A stretch of 64,000 bases of DNA from contig JACEEZ010012712.1 in the NCBI GenBank assembly GCA_016584305.1, positions 72,001 to 136,000 on the forward strand, read 5' to 3'. The position numbers and the translations under genes were made by a program. Positions 1 through 51,379 of this stretch are shown here, piece by piece. Positions within the stretch are counted from its first letter, which is position 1. Every line of letters begins with the position of its first letter. This stretch comes from Chionoecetes opilio. Lineage: Eukaryota > Arthropoda > Malacostraca > Decapoda > Majidae. The notes beneath the pieces are model-generated. The model saw only the letters and a list, made by a program, of their open reading frames with translations, was not told the DNA's origin and did not search any database.

Positions 1-290
1 TCATATTGTACTTTTATTTACAATAAAGCAACAACAACAACACAAAAAAAATGAAAGAAAGAAGTGGTGTCCGGCCACAGGTGGAGCGAGACACTGGCAG
101 AAAGCTCGCTGGTAGCCGCCCTCTGTCATGACCAGGCGATAAAGCATCATCCCTACGTCTGAGCCTTGCATAAAGGATGACTCTTTTTGCCATCCTCCGT
201 GTGAAGGTCAATTCTCAACAGTATCCTTACCACTTATTTTTTTTATAAACTAAATTCTTTTTGATAATTACAATCTTTCCTTGCCAACTC

Positions 291-504
291 TTAACCTCTT
301 GAGACCCAGAGCGTAATTTCCATTGTAATGTGGGTACCATTAGACAATTTTTAGTGACTATAAGCAATATTTTATAGATATAACCTGTTTAGTATCCTTG
401 GCCACTAACTAATGTGGTATATTCAGTTACTTTTCGTAATTTTATAGCAAACAACAGACCATTTATAATATAGCAAAGGAAAGTTCTGGGTGTGAAGGGG
501 TTAA
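291..504. mobile_element. TTAA-target MITE, copy 1 (in last PUDP intron)
   Basis: A roughly 210-bp non-coding element is bounded by TTAA at 291-294 and 501-504. Its imperfect terminal inverted repeats read TTAACCyyTTgAGrCCCAGA on one side and TTAACCCCTTCACrCCCAGA on the other. The same sequence recurs at 12822, 13819, 22238, 22273, 39074, 45658, 58656 and 62096. A TTAA target is typical of piggyBac-type elements; that assignment is inference because no transposase is present. Confidence 0.75.
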
Positions 505-554
505 TTTATATGCAAACCTCCGTGTCGCTGCTCACCGCCACCTCCTTCCCTCAG

Positions 555-746
555 TGCCTTGTGTTTGAGGACGCCCCCAACGGTGTGGCGGCGGCAGCGG
601 CGGCCGGCATGCAGGTGGTGATGGTGCCCGATGCCCGGCTGAGTAGTGACCTGACCGAGGGTGCCACTCAGGTGCTGGGCTCTCTGGAGGACTTCAAGCC
701 AGAGAGTTTTGGCCTCCCGCCCTATGCAAAGGAGATGGCGGTGTAG
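555..746 (+). CDS. PUDP: Pseudouridine-5'-phosphatase (HDHD1-type HAD hydrolase), last coding exon
   Basis: This is the terminal coding exon of a HAD-superfamily phosphatase that removes phosphate from pseudouridine 5'-phosphate in the cytosol. The acceptor is a pyrimidine-rich tract ending tcag at 551-554, and the exon reads 63 residues to TAG at 744-746. It begins [11 protein letters not shown], the late HAD motif whose acidic residue helps bind Mg2+. It continues [11 protein letters not shown] and ends near FGLPPY. This order and the FGLP-x-Y tail match the C-terminus of animal HDHD1/PUDP rather than other HAD phosphatases. An alanine run (residues 12-17 of the exon) replaces the usual E-A-A-L stretch. 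The upstream exons, with the nucleophile aspartate, lie outside the window. The gene is convergent with Nup133. Confidence 0.93.
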   Translation, partial: CLVFEDAPNGVAAAAAAGMQVVMVPDARLSSDLTEGATQVLGSLEDFKPESFGLPPYAKEMAV

Positions 747-1990
747 GCAGTTGTTGTGGAGGGAAATGAGGTTAGTTGGGAATGGAGGGAAATTTGACTG
801 AATGCTGATATTCATTCAAGTTTCTGTGATATATTTGAAGGTTAGATATCAGAGACAGGGTGAAAAGTACCATTTATTGCAATATTTGAGTTGATAAGGA
901 ATAGCGTGTGGAGTGTTACTTAAAGCGGACTCCATGATGTCACTCCACGCGGCATATTGACTCCACATGGTAATAATTCCACCCGTGCCAATGTCCACCT
1001 AAGGATGTGAGATGGAATGAATGTAGGAGTATTTGTTACTTTATTTTGACATACAATTGTTTCCCTTGTGGTGGGTGTGATTTAATATTACTTTCCACAC
1101 ATTCCTGCAGTGAGAGAAGCGTTATATCTTTGTTGACACTCATTCAAAGTTACGGTATGAATTGCAGTAAGTAGTTAGTCAGCATCGTCTTTCTGTTTAA
1201 CGTCAGAATTTCCCATGTCTTATTAAGTTAGACGCTCGATGATACGCTTCCAATTCTATTATCGGTGTTCATTCAAATTTGCGGCTTGAGTTACTTTTCT
1301 TCTACGTACTTCCTTATTTCCCCCTGGCTCTTAATCCCTCCTTCTTCCATGGCGCTATATCCATCTATCTTCCTCTGTCTCTTCCACTTCCTTCATATAT
1401 TTACGCCCTTCCTCCCACCTTTATCGGTTGTTCTTTCCTCATCACTGACAGCAAGATTCACACAAGATTCAGATTCAAGATTCACCCAAGTTTCAGATTC
1501 AAGATTCAGCACAGACTCACTCAATTAATAACAACCTTACTAACCTTGGCTCAACACCTCTGTGGGAATTATTGCAAGCACTGTACCTGTAGTAGAGTAA
1601 TGACTCGCTCTCACCTGGGCTGTAGATGCTAACCTGTTGACCATCTTGGGCGTATTTGGGTCCAACTTCTTCAGAATACTTGAATTGAGGTGGGCATTTC
1701 AATTGAGAGGATAATTGTTTTATGATATTTTTACACAGAAGTACTTGTAGTCTGGCTGTGATGTTAAAGATTTGTTGTAGATGTATACCTGTAGATGCTC
1801 TTGGGTTTATTTAGGTCAAACTTCTTCAGGATGCTTAAATTTAGACATAGTAGCTGGTGGGATGTTCAATTGAGATGATTATTGGTTCTGATTATTTTTA
1901 CACGAGTATATGTCTGGGTGTGTGATGTTATGGGTTAGTTGGGGTGTTGTTGTGTACGATACTTGTAATAAAGTCTTGTGTATCGATGAT
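747..1990 (+). other. Probable PUDP 3' UTR and flank
   Basis: No coding sequence is visible. The region runs from the PUDP stop to a candidate polyadenylation signal at 1967-1972. It includes a reverse-oriented RTE-LINE tail remnant at about 1190-1248 (the reverse of GAAATTCTGACGTTAAACAG). Whether the transcript really extends this far is inference. Confidence 0.4.
1967..1972 (+). terminator. Candidate PUDP polyadenylation signal
   Basis: AATAAA is followed within about 10 bases by a GT-rich stretch (gtcttgtgtatcgatgatgt), the usual arrangement for cleavage and polyadenylation. It is the best signal seen downstream of the PUDP stop, but it leaves a 1.2-kb 3' UTR, so an earlier site is possible. 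Confidence 0.4.
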
Positions 1991-2216
1991 GTACTGATCT
2001 TCCTTCACCTTCTCTCTAAACTCTAAAGTGGATATTAACATTCCTTCCTTGCTTTTATTACTTGAAAACTAGACTATGAATGAATTTTGTAGTATAGGTT
2101 TGCAGGCTGATTGTATTTTTCTATGAAGACTGAAATGGGTGTTGGAAATGAGAAGGCAGATTAGTAGTTTGACAGTAGCAGTGTTTCATTCAGACACTTA
2201 CTTATTTCTTGGTCTT

Positions 2217-5200
2217 TTCTTACTTCTTACTCTGATTTCTCTTACTTCTTACTCTGATTTCTCTTACTTCTTGCTTCTTACTCTGATTTCTCTTCTTACT
2301 TCTTACTCTGATTTCTCTTCTTACTTCTTACTCTGATTTCTCTTCCTACTTCTTACTCTGATTTCCCTTCTTACTTCTTACTCTGATTTCTCTTCTTGCT
2401 TCTTACTCTGATTTCTCTTCCTACTTCTTACTCTGATTTCTCTTCTTACTTCTTACTCTGATTTCCCTTCTTACTTCTTACTCTGATTTCTCTTCTTGCT
2501 TCTTACTCTGATTTCTCTTCCTACTTCTTACTCTGATTTCTCTTCTTACTTCTTACTCTGATTTCTTTTCCTACTTCTTACTCTGATTTCTCTTCTTACT
2601 TCTTACTCTGATTTCTCTTCTTACTTCTTACTCTGATTTCTCTTCTTACTTCTTACTCTGATTTCTCTTCCTACTTCTTACTCTGATTTCTCTTCTTACT
2701 TCTTACTCTGATTTCTCTTCTTACTTCTTACTCTGATTTCTCTTCTTGCTTCTTACTCTGATTTCTCTTCCTGCTTCTTACTCTGATTTCTCTTCTTACT
2801 TCTTACTCTGATTTCTCTTCCTACTTCTTACTCTGATTTCTCTTCCTACTTCTTACTCTGATTTCTCTTCTTGCTTCTTACTCTGATTTCTCTTCCTACT
2901 TCTTACTCTGATTTCTCTTCCTACTTCTTACTCTGATTTCTCTTCCTACTTCTTACTCTGATTTCTCTTCTTACTTCTTACTCTGATTTCTCTTCTTACT
3001 TCTTACTCTGATTTCTCTTCTTACTTCTTACTCTGATTTCTCTTCCTACTTCTTACTCTGATTTCTCTTCCTACTTCTTACTCTGATTTCTCTTCCTACT
3101 TCTTACTCTGATTTCTCTTCCTACTTCTTACTCTGATTTCTCTTCTTACTTGTCACTCGGATTTCTCTTCTTACTTCTTACTCTGATTTCTCTTCTTACT
3201 TCTTACTCTGATTTCTCTTCCTGCTTCTTACTCTGATTTCTCTTCTTACTTGTCACTCTGATTTCTCTTCCTGCTTCTTACTCTGATTTCTCTTCTTACT
3301 TCTTACTCTGATTTCTCTTCTTACTTCTTACTCTGATTTCTCTTCTTACTTCTTACTCTGATTTCTCTTCTTACTTCTTACTCTGATTTCTCTTCTTACT
3401 TCTTACTCTGATTTCTCTTCCTACTTCTTACTCTGATTTCTCTTCTTACTTCTTACTCTGATTTCTCTTCTTACTTCTTACTCTGATTTCTCTTCTTACT
3501 TCTTACTCTGATTTCTCTTCTTACTTCTTACTCTGATTTCTCTTCCTACTTCTTACTCTGATTTCTCTTCTTACTTCTTACTCTGATTTCTCTTCCTGCT
3601 TCTTACTCTGATTTCTCTTCTTACTTGTCACTCTGATTTCTCTTCCTGCTTCTTACTCTGATTTCTCTTCTTACTTCTTACTCTGATTTCTCTTCTTACT
3701 TCTTACTCTGATTTCTCTTCTTACTTCTTACTCTGATTTCTCTTCCTACTTCTTACTCTGATTTCTCTTCCTACTTCTTACTCTGATTTCTCTTCTTACT
3801 TCTTACTCTGATTTCTCTTCCTGCTTCTTACTCTGATTTCTCTTCTTACTTCTTACTCTGATTTCTCTTCCTGCTTCTTACTCTGATTTCTCTTCTTACT
3901 TCTTACTCTGATTTCTCTTCCTACTTCTTACTCTGATTTCTCTTCTTACTTCTTACTCTGATTTCCCTTCTTACTTCTTACTCTGATTTCCCTTCTTACT
4001 TCTTACTCTGATTTCCCTTCTTACTTCTTACTCTGATTTCTCTTCTTACTTCTTACTCTGATTTCTCTTCTTACTTCTTACTCTAATTTCTCTTCTTACT
4101 TCTTACTCTGATTTCTCTTCTTACTTCTTACTCTGATTTCTCTTCTTACTTCTTACTCTGATTTCTCTTCTTACTTCTTACTCTAATTTCTCTTCTTACT
4201 TCTTACTCTGATTTCTCTTCTTACTTCTTACTCTGATTTCTCTTACTTCTTACTCTGATTTCTCTTCTACTTTTGATTTCTCTTACTTCTTACTCTGATT
4301 TCTCTTCTTACTCTGATTTCTCTTCTTACTCTGATTTCTCTTCCTACTTCTTACTCTGATTTCCCTTCTTACTTCTTACTCTGATTTCCCTTCTTACTTC
4401 TTACTCTGATTTCTCTTCTTACTTCTTACTCTGATTTCTCTTCTTACTTCTTACTCTGATTTCTCTTCTTACTTCTTACTCTAATTTCTCTTCTTACTTC
4501 TTACTCTGATTTCTCTTCTTACTTCTTACTCTGATTTCTCTTCTTACTTCTTACTCTAATTTCTCTTCTTACTTCTTACTCTAATTTCTCTTCTTACTTC
4601 TTACTCTAATTTCTCTTCTTACTTCTTACTCTAATTTCTCTTCTTACTTCTTACTCTGATTTCTCTTCTTACTTCTTACTCTGATTTCTCTTACTTCTTA
4701 CTCTGATTTCTCTTCTACTTTTGATTTCTCTTACTTCTTACTCTGATTTCTCTTCTTACTTCTTACTCTAATTTATCTTCTTACTTCTTACTCTGATTTC
4801 TCTTCTTACTTCTTACTCTGATTTCTCTTACTTCTTACTCTGATTTCTCTTCTACTTTTGATTTCTCTTACTTCTTACTCTGATTTCTCTTCTTACTCTG
4901 ATTTCTCTTCTTACTCTGATTTCTCTTCCTACTTCTTACTCTGATTTCCCTTCTTACTTCTTACTCTGATTTCCCTTCTTACTTCTTACTCTGATTTCTC
5001 TTCTTACTTCTTACTCTGATTTCTCTTCTTACTTCTTACTCTGATTTCTCTTCTTACTTCTTACTCTAATTTCTCTTCTTACTTCTTACTCTAATTTCTC
5101 TTCTTACTTCTTACTCTAATTTCTCTTCTTACTTCTTACTCTAATTTCTCTTCTTACTTCTTACTCTAATTTCTCTTCTTACTTCTTACTCTGATTTCTC

Positions 5201-5293
5201 TTCTTACTTCTTACTCTAATTTCTCTTCTTACTTCTTACTCTGATTTCTCTTCTTGCTTCTTACTCTAATTTCTCTTCTTACTTGTCACTCTA
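2217..5293. repeat. 25-bp minisatellite, about 120 copies
   Basis: About 3.1 kb of tandem units resemble ACTTCTTACTCTGATTTCTC plus TTCTT. The + strand is almost pure pyrimidine apart from one GA and two A per unit. Variant units (CTAC, CTGC, CTAATT, TTCCC) are interspersed. Near the right end a longer block containing TTCTACTTTTGATTTC recurs at about 4262, 4715 and 4850, which indicates higher-order duplication. It lies in the intergenic space between PUDP and Nup133. Confidence 0.97.
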
Positions 5294-5352
5294 TAAACAG
5301 CCTGCATTGTAGTCAAAATAACCATTAACAAAATCAATGGGTATTATTCCAG

Positions 5353-5602
5353 ATTGACACCGAATTCATTTTGGTGGACGAAACTTATTTTTTTCTGGCG
5401 AGTTTTGATGTGTTTTGAATTAATCTGCTAACCGTTTCTGTTGCAAATCTTTTTTCTTCTTTTTTTTTGGTTCGGTTCGGTTCAATTTGTTAAAAAAAAA
5501 AAAAAAGGTATTTGGGACAGAAACGGTTAGTAAATTAATTCAAAACATCAAAAACTCACCAGAAAAAATAGTTTCGTCCACCAAAGTGAATTCGGCGTCA
5601 AA
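5353..5602. mobile_element. Foldback element with about 100-bp inverted arms
   Basis: The left arm starts TTGACACCGAATTCATTTTG and the right arm is its inverse, ending near CAAAGTGAATTCGGCGTCAA. The arms continue through GGTGGACGAAAC, TTTTCTGG, GATG, TTTTGAATTAAT and AACCGTTTCTG. The centre is T-rich and A-rich. Related partial arms occur near 42126 and 51090. There is no coding capacity. Confidence 0.8.
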
Positions 5603-5881
5603 ATGGAAATTTCTCTAATTAGTGTATGTATTGTTGTGGTGGTGATTGGTGAGTCATGATTGTGGAGAGGAAGGTTGGTAGGAGGAGAGGGATGAGACAG
5701 GTGGAGAAGTGGAAGGGCGAGGTGGTGGAAGGCAGCCCAGGACCCATTTCCAGGTGGTGGTGGAGGTGGTCATTCTGCAGGTCTTCATCCACCACAGGCT
5801 CAGGTAGAGTGAATATTTATTGTGATGTTTGTTTAAATATTGTTTAAGTGATCAATACTACTGTAGACATTTTGGCAAGGA

Positions 5882-6052
5882 CACTCACGATGGCTTAGTC
5901 CCGGCAAATCCACTTTCCCCTGCTGGCTGGGTAGCTCTGATGATGATGTAACCTACTTGTCACATTAAGCAGTCAACATAAAATGCTCGCTGATATCAAG
6001 TATCTCTGCTCCGGGGGAAGTGGAGTGGCCAGGACTAAGCTATCGTGAGCAG
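5882..6052. mobile_element. Short foldback MITE
   Basis: Inverted ends pair CTCACGATGGCTTAGTCC on the left with GGACTAAGCTATCGTGAG on the right, about 170 bp apart, and the pairing continues imperfectly inward. No ORF is present. The superfamily is not identifiable from the sequence. Confidence 0.65.
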
Positions 6053-6350
6053 CCTTACAAAACTGAATACAGTATAGAATCCCAAATATTTTTCTGTTTT
6101 ATATGTTAGTGAATATCTTTATATCTTTTAGTATTATTCATTTGAACGAACTGCTCTGGGTTTTGTGCCCTCCCTCACGTTAGGGGGAAAGATATATGAA
6201 AGAGATAAAAAATCAGTTGTTCTTTGTGTAGTTCTACTATAGATATATGTATTTATTTTTCATAATTTTTTTTTTACCTTTTTTATTTGTTTTATAGATA
6301 CTTTCCATTTTTTTTTTTGCGAGTATGTTTCATGAAAATTATATTTCCAG

Positions 6351-6605
6351 GTTTGAGTTACAACTGCGAAAGACCAAGAAGCCAAGGAAGCCCTGGTGAG
6401 CAAGCGTTGATTGTGTCGGCCCCAAGTGGTGGCGTGAGGGATCCCTGCCCGCCGGTCTCCTGATTCAATTGGATTATAATTGAGAAGCTAGCGTATGTGT
6501 GTGAGTGAGGCAGCTCGGGTCCTGTCTCAAAGCTTTGATCAGAGTCTACTAGTACTGCTGGAGACCCGTGGCCCGTCACCGGCTCCAACTCTCCGCCTCG
6601 CTAAG
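6351..6605 (+). other. Candidate non-coding exon
   Basis: A GC-rich island in AT-rich flanks is preceded by an acceptor-like atatttccag (6341-6350) and followed by a strong donor GCTAAG|GTAAGC (6606 onward). All three forward frames have stops, so it is not an internal coding exon. It could be an untranslated exon of an unseen + strand transcript or an old repeat fragment. I do not recognise it. Confidence 0.25.
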
Positions 6606-6772
6606 GTAAGCTACTGTGATTTCCCCCCTTTTGTGTTATTTTTATATATTTAGTTTTGTTACGTTGTAGAGTGTTATATAGTAGTGGTGTGTGACGGCGT
6701 TTGTCTCTGCCAGCCATCCATGTGGTGAGCAGAGAGAGAGATGCACACCCGTTGTGCCCCGGCTAACAATAA

Positions 6773-7064
6773 CGTGGCGCCTCCGTGGTGTAGTGGCTAG
6801 CTCGTCTAGCTATCAAACTGTGGGCCCTGGTTCGAATCCGGGCCAGGGCAAGTCGGCGGCCAGCCCATACAGCTGTTCATCTCCCCTTTCGGGGTCGATA
6901 AATGGGTACCTGGGGAAACCTGGGAAAGGTAACTGTGGTAACCTAGCTGTCACTGCTGTGTCCCGGGGTAGCGGGTTGTCACCCACCACTGGCTAATGAG
7001 ACGGAGATGAGCACCGAGGCCACGTGCAGCATAGCGTATGCCCCATCTTTACCTTTTACTACCC
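6773..7064 (+). mobile_element. tRNA-derived SINE, full length
   Basis: The head is tRNA-like, with an A-box region TGGTGTAGTGGCTAGC and a B-box GGTTCGAATCC about 35 bases later. A non-tRNA body containing GGTCGATAAATGGGTACC ends near GTATGCCCCATCTTTACC. Near-identical target duplications flank it: ggctaacaataa at 6761-6772 and agctaacgataa at 7065-7076. The same family occurs on the opposite strand at 10563-10847. Confidence 0.88.
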
Positions 7065-7131
7065 AGCTAACGATAAAATCTACATGTTAATATTTTATGA
7101 ATTGAAAATAATTCCTTCTCTTTAAAAAATC

Positions 7132-7137
7132 TTTATT
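7132..7137 (-). terminator. Candidate Nup133 polyadenylation signal
   Basis: AATAAA on the minus strand (tttatt on +) lies about 645 bases beyond the Nup133 stop. It is the first clear hexamer I see downstream and would give a 3' UTR containing a short LINE tail at about 7560-7645. Confidence 0.45.
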
Positions 7138-7559
7138 ATGAAAAAGTCTCCAGTAAATATCTTGTGCAAAATCTAGCCATTAAAACTACATACATATCAA
7201 ACATGACATACTTTCTAAACCTCACAAGACTTTGAGACAAACATGGGAGGTAACAACTTTTTGGTGGAGGGAAGTGACGGTGGCAGTGGTAATTATCATA
7301 TTTGCACTTGTCTGGCAATGAAACAGTAGTGGTGAAACAATGAACTTTGTCCAAAACACACTAAGCCATGGGGAACACAATGACCCAAACAGGAAGTTGT
7401 CCTGTACCTGTATTCTGTCCGGTTTCAATCCGTCACTCCTTAAATTAATCCAGTAGATACATTTCTTGGTGTTACAAAATGGATGCATCTGTAACACATC
7501 CTTGCACTTGGACAAAACACTGACAGGGTTCATTACAGGTCGAGATATTGGGAGGAAAG

Positions 7560-7645
7560 GCATGGAAGAACAAGGAGCTGGAAGGACATAAGAAAATAAG
7601 GAAGCTACACGAGGCTGTCAGACCTACATGTGGTAGTTCCTGTAG
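7560..7645 (-). mobile_element. LINE 3'-tail fragment (family L-tail)
   Basis: A short fragment matches the recurring tail that reads on + acataagaaaataaggaagc, then tacaagaggc and gagacctacacgtggtagtt. See the fuller copy at 24842-25110 for the coding evidence. It lies in the probable Nup133 3' UTR. Confidence 0.6.
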
Positions 7646-7781
7646 AAGAAGGAAGCTAAGATACAAGAGATGAAGACATGGTTGGTGGTGTGAGGCCTGT
7701 GACGAGGGTGTTCTCAGCACTCACCAGACAAGGAAAGGCATGTAAAGTGGTACTCCCCAATCATGCCATAAAACCTTAACA

Positions 7782-48559
<40,778 letters not shown>

Positions 48560-49322
48560 TGTGCTGGGGGGAGGGAGGGGGAAATTATTATTATATTTTT
48601 GTCATTTCATAATTTTTCAGATATTTTTTTTTAATGTTATACAGGAAGATCCCTGGGAAAATATGAGAAAATCATTCAGAGTTATGTAACAAAAAAATAG
48701 TTACAGATCATAGTTTGGAGTAGGGACAAAAAAACTGAAAAAAAGTTTGTAATTTACGTAGATACATGTTACCCGGTAAAACTGCACAACAACTCCAACC
48801 CTTTTCACTTAAAATCTTCACCGCTGAGTGTAAACTGAGACGCACAGGCCGGCCAACATGTTTGGTTGGCTCACCAATCGCTGCATATGCCAAACTACAC
48901 CTTTTCACTCAAATTAAAACTGAACTTCAAATTAAAACATGTGAATCTCAATTTAAAACAACTGAAGTTTAATTTGAAGTTCAGTCGTTTCAATTTGAGA
49001 GTGAAAAGGTGTAGAGTTCGGTATATCAGAGGCTTGTTCGAAGGCAACACGGCGTTCAGTTTATCGAGGGTTTACTGTAAATGCTGCTGTAATGTCGTTC
49101 AGATATGCTTGGAGCAGTGCTTATGCAGTTTTGCCGAAGAGAATACTGATAAGCATTTTCGGTTAATATTCCGCAGGAGTTGGCGGGCTCCACAGGCCTT
49201 ACAGCTTACTTTTTCTCTATTATTTTCGGCTCGGTATAATGTGCAGTAGTTATTCACTTGCAGAAACTAAAAATACAGCACTTATTTTTATATAATAATA
49301 GCTAGGTTTGGTTAGCTTTGAT
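48560..49322. other. Nup133 upstream region
   Basis: This should hold the Nup133 5' UTR and promoter, but no TATA box or initiator stands out. A foldback lies at 48893-49027 (ACACCTTTTCACTCAAATTA against TTTGAGAGTGAAAAGGTGT). Confidence 0.5.
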
Positions 49323-49447
49323 TTACCGTAAATGGCGACTTTTGGGCCGACTTATACGGCAAGTACAGGCCTAATCCGTAATCTTGAGCTAATAATCTTG
49401 GGGTCGACTTGTACGCCTGGTCGACTTATATGCCGCCATTTACGGTA
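49323..49447. mobile_element. Small palindromic MITE (TACCGTAAATGGCG)
   Basis: Inverted ends TACCGTAAATGGCG and CGCCATTTACGGTA enclose TTTGGGCCGACTTATACGG and its approximate inverse (CGACTTATATGCC). A TA target is likely. Confidence 0.75.
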
Positions 49448-49906
49448 GGTTATGTTTAGGTTAGGTTTTGTCGAGTATTTAGGTTAAAAAGCTAAACTGA
49501 TGGTGCGCGATTGCCCGGCTGCAGCGACTGGATGGGGCCGCAAACTCCTGTGGAATATTTACCGCATTTTCTAGTCACAATATTTTATGGCCCTCCCCGA
49601 AAAAATCCTGGGTGCGTCCTTGGCATCAGTCACAAGAAAAGGCACCGTATCTCTAAACAATCACAACCCGTACCGGTACCTGGAACCGTCGCCGATAGGA
49701 ATTCTCGCCGACGTCTGCGAGTGTTCCAATTTTACACGTCGGAGTGTTCTTATTTTCGGCGACAGTTCCAGTTCTTGACCTTTATATTACAGTGCCCAAT
49801 ATATACATTTCATCAGCTTTTACTCGTGTTTCTGTATTCAGGGATGAAATACCAGCAATAGCTTGTACAGTTAGGCTAGGTTATGTGGTTAGGTTAGGTG
49901 GTATTA

Positions 49907-50947
49907 CACAGCGTGCCAAAGCATTGTTCGCGACATCATAACACAGCGCTTCCATACGGGAATTCAGAAAATGTACTCTATGGCAGCCTACTGACTTCCG
50001 AGAGAGATATCTTACATATGGCAGCTTGTTTAAGGCACGGGCAGTCCATCAAGACCGTTGAGGAATGTTCAGATGCCACTTGTCAATTATAGACGAAGCA
50101 TTTTAAAAAGTATCGCCTCACTGCCCGCGAGTAATATGAACAGACGCGCATTGGTATAAATATCATTATTTGCATAATGAGTGGCAAGAAAGACCCAACA
50201 AAGGAGCAAATTAAAGTTATTGTATCTCTACTCAAGGCAGAGAGGCCAGTGGAAGAAATATCAAGGATTGTGGATGTTACGAGGAAATGTGTGATGAAGT
50301 GGGTGGAATGTTTCACGGTGGGTTGGCGGTGTCGCGGCAGCCGCGACACCAGAACATTATAAGTGGCCAGGGCGAGGATGTAAAACCTCAGCAAGCACCC
50401 TAAATGTCATGAAACGTCAAGTGGATGCCCATCCTCAATTAAGAGCAAGAAAAATATTGCGATATGACTTTTACATCCTCGCCCTGGCCACTTATAATGT
50501 TCTGGTGTCGCGGCTGCCGCGACACCGCCAACCCACCGTGAAACATTCCACCCACTTCATCACACATTTCCTCGTAACATCCACAATCCTTGATATTTCT
50601 TCCACTGGCCTCTCTGCCTTGTGTAGAGATACAATAACTTTAATTTGCTCCTTTGTTGGGTCTTTCTTGCCACTCATTATGCAAATAATGATATTTATAC
50701 CAATGCGCGTCTGTTCATATTACTCGCGGGCAGTGAGGCAATACTTTTTAAAATGCTTCGTCTATAATTGACAAGTGGCATCTGAACATTCCTCAACGGT
50801 CTTGATGGACTGGCCGTGCCTTAAACAAGCTGCCATATGTAAGATATCTTTCTCGGAAGTCAGTAGGCTGCCATAGAGTACATTTTCTGAATTCCCGTAT
50901 GGAAGCGCTGTGTTATGATGTCGCGAACAATGCTTTGGCGCGCTGTG
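49907..50947. mobile_element. Palindromic Tc1-like element (481-bp arms)
   Basis: The left arm (49905-50385) and right arm (50469-50949) are inverse copies with about six differences, separated by 83 bases. The ends CACAGCGyGCCAAAGC are flanked by TA. Each arm encodes, reading inward, a helix-turn-helix protein start MSGKKDPTKEQIKVIVSLLK, then VEEISRIVDVTRKCVMKWVE. The spacer reads MKRQVDAHPQLRARKI in +. This is the order of a Tc1/mariner transposase N-terminus. The catalytic DDE region is absent, so the element is not autonomous. Confidence 0.9.
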
Positions 50948-50950
50948 TAG

Positions 50951-51379
50951 TTCGGTAGTGGGCTTTCAATATTCCAAGGATTCTTACCTACATCATCATG
51001 TAGATTTCTTCATTCTGATTATTTTGAACTCCATTTCCCATGGCGCGATTGAATAATAGCTTAACATGTACTACCGAAAATTTACCGTTATTTCAGCCAG
51101 AAACGGTTAAATTAGGTTAGGTTAGGTTAGAGGTGGGGTTTGGTTTAGTAACAGATGATATAAAAAAAAAAAAAAAATATCAATACTATGGCAGTGCAAA
51201 GCGGAGCAAGGTTTGCTGGGCTGGCCGGGAGGGGCGGGGCGGGCATCCCCCTACACCTGAAAACAATTATGTATTTCCGACAAAAACGAGTGTCAGATTA
51301 AATCACAGCAAAACACATCAAAACTATTCAGGATAACTAAGTTTCGGCCTCGAAATCGGTGAAAGCCCACTACCGAAAG
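50951..51379. mobile_element. TIR element adjoining the palindrome
   Basis: Ends TTCGGTAGTGGGCTTTCA and TGAAAGCCCACTACCGAA are perfect inverses about 430 bp apart. The interior includes three AGGTT units and the cAGAAACGGTTA module shared with the element at 5353. Confidence 0.8.

Noticed and set aside
6779..6851. A free-standing tRNA gene
   Set aside because: The tRNA-like head is followed by a SINE body and flanked by target duplications, and the same unit recurs at 10563. It is a SINE, not a functional tRNA gene.
50177..50362. A 61-aa HTH gene as an independent protein-coding gene
   Set aside because: It is the N-terminal part of a Tc1-like transposase present in both arms of a palindromic element. 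The catalytic domain is missing.
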